DNA of 64,000 nt. Origin: Flavobacteriaceae bacterium PS02338 (GTDB lineage Bacteria > Bacteroidota > Bacteroidia > Sphingobacteriales > Sphingobacteriaceae). The notes beneath the pieces are model-generated. The model was not told the origin of the DNA, did not search any database, and was given only the letters and a program-made list of their open reading frames with translations. The stretch covers positions 248,001 to 312,000 of the forward strand of contig JASCOD010000002.1 of assembly GCA_029959615.1 (NCBI GenBank). Reading direction: 5' to 3'. Both the position numbers and the translations under genes were made by a program. This document shows, piece after piece, positions 62,079 through 64,000 of this stretch; the first letter of the stretch is position 1, and every line of letters starts with the position of its first letter.

Positions 62079-63062
62079 ATGGAAAATATGATAAGCAAAT
62101 CCGAACTGAAAGATAAAACCGTAGTCATCACCGGTGCTTCCAGCGGAGTAGGACTGGCTACTGCCGAGGCCTTTGCAGCAAGGGGATGTCGGTTAGTCTT
62201 GGCCGCACGAGGAGAACGAGCATTAGCCATGGCGGTAGAACGTTGTGAAGCTTTGGGCGGGACGGTTATTGCAATAGCTACCGATGTTTCCGATTACGTA
62301 CAGGTGCAGCAGTTATTAAGCCATGCCTTGGCTTTCGGAGGTAAGATTGATTACTGGGTGAATAATGCTGGGGTAATGGCCAGCGGCAAGTTCGAAGAAA
62401 TTCCCATTGAAGTTAGCCATCAGGTCATCAAAACGAATCTTTTCGGTTACCTCAATTGTGCGCACTCCATATTGCCCATTTTTAAACAGCAGCAACACGG
62501 TGTATTGGTGAACAATGTTTCCATTGGAGGTTATATGCCAGCACCTTACAGTGCGGTCTATTCAGCAACTAAGTTTGGGATCAAAGGGATGATGGAATGC
62601 CTGCAGGGTGAGCTTTCTGCGGAAGAAAATATTCATATCTGTAACCTTTATCCACAAATTCAGCGCTCTACTGGAAACATGCACTCTGCAAAATATTCTG
62701 GGCTCGATTTCAAGGTGCCACCATTTGCTGCAGATCCAAAAGATACAGCAGCACAATTACTAGGATTAGCACTTCATCCGCAAAAAGATAAATTTCCTGA
62801 TTTTAGCTCTTGGATGCTCAAAACCATGCATTCCGTTTTTCCAAAATTATTGGTGAACACCGCATCGGCGGGTATGCGTCTAATGATGACGCTAAAAAAT
62901 GGCGAATCTACTGCGGGAAATGTATTGCAGCCCTCTGTTAGCCCTCACCGTATTTATGGTCAAACCCTATTGCCTGTTCCTTCCAAAAAAACGAAAATAG
63001 CGTTTGGACTTGGTGCTTTGCTTGGTCTTGCATTTTTTATGGCCTCGGGAAGGAAGGGATGA
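62079..63062 (+). CDS. SDR oxidoreductase with C-terminal membrane anchor
   Basis: A 327-residue short-chain dehydrogenase. The cofactor loop is TGASSGVGLATAEAFAARG, then NNAGVM, the catalytic Ser in NNVSIGGY and the YSATK pair. Residues beyond about 240 form an extension, ending in a hydrophobic helix (AFGLGALLGLAFFMASGR) that may anchor the enzyme in the membrane. The substrate is unknown. It stands alone on the plus strand at the edge of the stress cluster. Confidence 0.88.
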   Translation: MENMISKSELKDKTVVITGASSGVGLATAEAFAARGCRLVLAARGERALAMAVERCEALGGTVIAIATDVSDYVQVQQLLSHALAFGGKIDYWVNNAGVMASGKFEEIPIEVSHQVIKTNLFGYLNCAHSILPIFKQQQHGVLVNNVSIGGYMPAPYSAVYSATKFGIKGMMECLQGELSAEENIHICNLYPQIQRSTGNMHSAKYSGLDFKVPPFAADPKDTAAQLLGLALHPQKDKFPDFSSWMLKTMHSVFPKLLVNTASAGMRLMMTLKNGESTAGNVLQPSVSPHRIYGQTLLPVPSKKTKIAFGLGALLGLAFFMASGRKG

Positions 63063-63485
63063 CAAAGCATAGCTGCACGGAACGCTATCTTTGATCGATT
63101 GCGGTTTGTACTTGAAATAGCTGAGTGACCTACTTGTTTTAACGTGAGTTGGGGATAAGAGAAGATTTTTTGATGTAAAGACACCTATTTCTATTACTAT
63201 CCTCAGTTTTGTCGCTTCGCGGACATACTTTTATTCATTGATGTTGATATTTTCAATGGTATTCATGCTTGCTTCGCAGGTTTCCTATAGATGAAAAAAG
63301 TATGCAAAAAAATCCACGGTTGCGCCCTGTTCTGTTAAAGGCAATGAGTAGGCTAATTGCTACATCCCGAACAGGCCGAGACCGATTTCAGTAGAACGAA
63401 GAGGCTTTGCTAGGGCTGGAGATAATGGAAAATCACAGAACACTTAACCAGAACTCACGTTAATTTAGGTAAAATAGAAAGTAGC
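63063..63485. other. Gene-free interval with a long-range inverted repeat pair
   Basis: No gene is supported over 420 bp. Its most notable content is the pair of 12-bp inverted repeats at 63139 and 63452. Confidence 0.5.
63139..63463. mobile_element. Possible remnant of an insertion element or MITE
   Basis: TTAACGTGAGTT at 63139-63150 is matched by its exact reverse complement AACTCACGTTAA at 63452-63463, enclosing 325 bp of non-coding DNA. Such ends resemble terminal inverted repeats. No transposase motif could be read inside and no target duplication is evident, so this is tentative. Confidence 0.35.
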
Positions 63486-63623
63486 ATGCAATTTGTTGGA
63501 TGGAAAGTGTTGGGCTTTCACTTTCAACAAATACACGCATTGGTCGCAGCAGTTGTTGAAACCATTGTGATCACAATGGTCGTTTATGCAGGTTATTTTA
63601 GTCCTACAGTGACCAAGATTTGA
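63486..63623 (+). CDS. Possible 45-residue membrane peptide
   Basis: A 45-residue frame, MQFVGWKVLGFHFQQIHALV followed by AAVVETIVITMVVYAGYF, with one hydrophobic segment. It lies directly ahead of the response-regulator gene. No family is known and it may be chance. Confidence 0.3.
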   Translation: MQFVGWKVLGFHFQQIHALVAAVVETIVITMVVYAGYFSPTVTKI

Positions 63624-63630
63624 AAGTTTG

Positions 63631-63648
63631 GAAATTATCGGTAATTTC
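63631..63648 (+). promoter_or_regulatory. Dyad at the start of the last response regulator gene
   Basis: A perfect 7-4-7 repeat, GAAATTA-TCGG-TAATTTC, ends 4 bp before the ATG at 63653. In RNA it would form a hairpin over the ribosome-binding region; in DNA it could be an operator. Confidence 0.4.
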
Positions 63649-63652
63649 GGAC

Positions 63653-64000
63653 ATGCAAGATAATTTGTTAAAGGATTCTAGGGTTATCGCCGTTTTCGAC
63701 GATGATCAGGACTTGTTGGAGATTTTCCGTTTCCTGTTGGAAGAGGAAGGTCACAAGGTAGTACTTTTCAATAACTGTGATGATATCGTTTCCAAAGTAA
63801 GGGAAACCAAACCTGGATTGATCCTAATGGATAATTGGATTCCTTTGGTTGGGGGTGAAAAAGCAATTGGACAATTGAAGGCAGAGGAAGACCTTAAGCA
63901 CATTCCCATCATTCTGGTTTCAGCGGCCAATGATATCGCTGAAGTTGCCAAGCGGGCGGGAACTGATGGTGTAATTGCTAAGCCATTCGATTTCGAAGTC
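63653..64000 (+). CDS. Response regulator receiver domain, cut by window edge
   Basis: The first 116 residues of a receiver. The acidic pocket is D16-D17-D18 (VIAVFDDDQDLL), the phospho-acceptor is D60 (ILMDNWIPLVGG) and the lysine is K110 (VIAKPFDFE). The frame is open at base 64000; from the position of K110 the receiver is nearly complete, so the gene is either another receiver-only protein or continues into an output domain. It is less like the two receivers at 44457 and 50348 than they are like each other. Confidence 0.9.
   Translation, partial: MQDNLLKDSRVIAVFDDDQDLLEIFRFLLEEEGHKVVLFNNCDDIVSKVRETKPGLILMDNWIPLVGGEKAIGQLKAEEDLKHIPIILVSAANDIAEVAKRAGTDGVIAKPFDFEV

Overview
The window looks like a chromosome segment of a Bacteroidota bacterium close to Pedobacter/Sphingobacteriaceae. 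The signs are a SusC/SusD pair controlled by an ECF sigma/FecR pair, a type IX secretion (T9SS) sorting domain, TAnnTTTG-type -7 promoter elements, weak Shine-Dalgarno signals, many Cys-anchored lipoproteins and the xerD-aroQ neighbourhood. All assignments come from reading translations and motifs; no database search was possible.

Region 1 (1-19.8 kb) is ordinary core genome: galactokinase (cut by the left edge) divergent from galactose mutarotase; a membrane-glycan cassette (GT87, polyprenyl-P GT2, deacetylase, facing GtrA); nucleoside phosphorylase; YigZ; an EamA permease; ribD; prmC; an OmpA lipoprotein; xerD; aroQ; a TlpA-like thioredoxin; a GT2/LpxL-like acyltransferase pair; WbqC; CorA; and an MFS permease followed by mannonate dehydratase uxuA behind a strong inverted repeat. 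It ends at a tRNA-Arg(TCT).

Region 2 (19.9-41.4 kb) is accessory. An IS3-type transposase remnant and a 1151-residue FG-GAP/VCBS surface protein with a T9SS tail are followed by a polysaccharide-utilisation locus: ECF sigma, FecR, STN-bearing SusC, SusD, two GH20 hexosaminidases, two tandem SusE/F-like lipoproteins and a TolB-like propeller lipoprotein. The expected substrate is a GlcNAc/GalNAc-containing glycan such as chitooligosaccharide. A TetR regulator with a clear operator and a divergent envelope protein close the region. Related copies of the tRNA-Arg terminator hairpin occur at 19.95, 24.63 and 41.37 kb, at the joints between blocks.

Region 3 (41.5-64 kb) is a light, redox and general-stress island. 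It holds a bacteriophytochrome histidine kinase with its heme oxygenase and a receiver-only response regulator; a large catalase with an ankyrin partner; a DUF892 ferritin-like protein; short-chain dehydrogenases; and two more receiver-only regulators. At its centre is a translationally coupled stressosome operon (RsbR, RsbS, RsbT, a GHKL-PP2C fusion, and a histidine kinase with a decayed RsbT-like N-terminus). Then come YihY, a DJ-1/Hsp31-like protein, a DUF2383 bundle protein, an FAD protein, DUF1543, a frameshifted DUF421/YetF gene and a YtxH-like small protein. I infer that the stressosome and phytochrome feed the single-domain receivers to control the surrounding protective genes. This is the most interesting system in the window.
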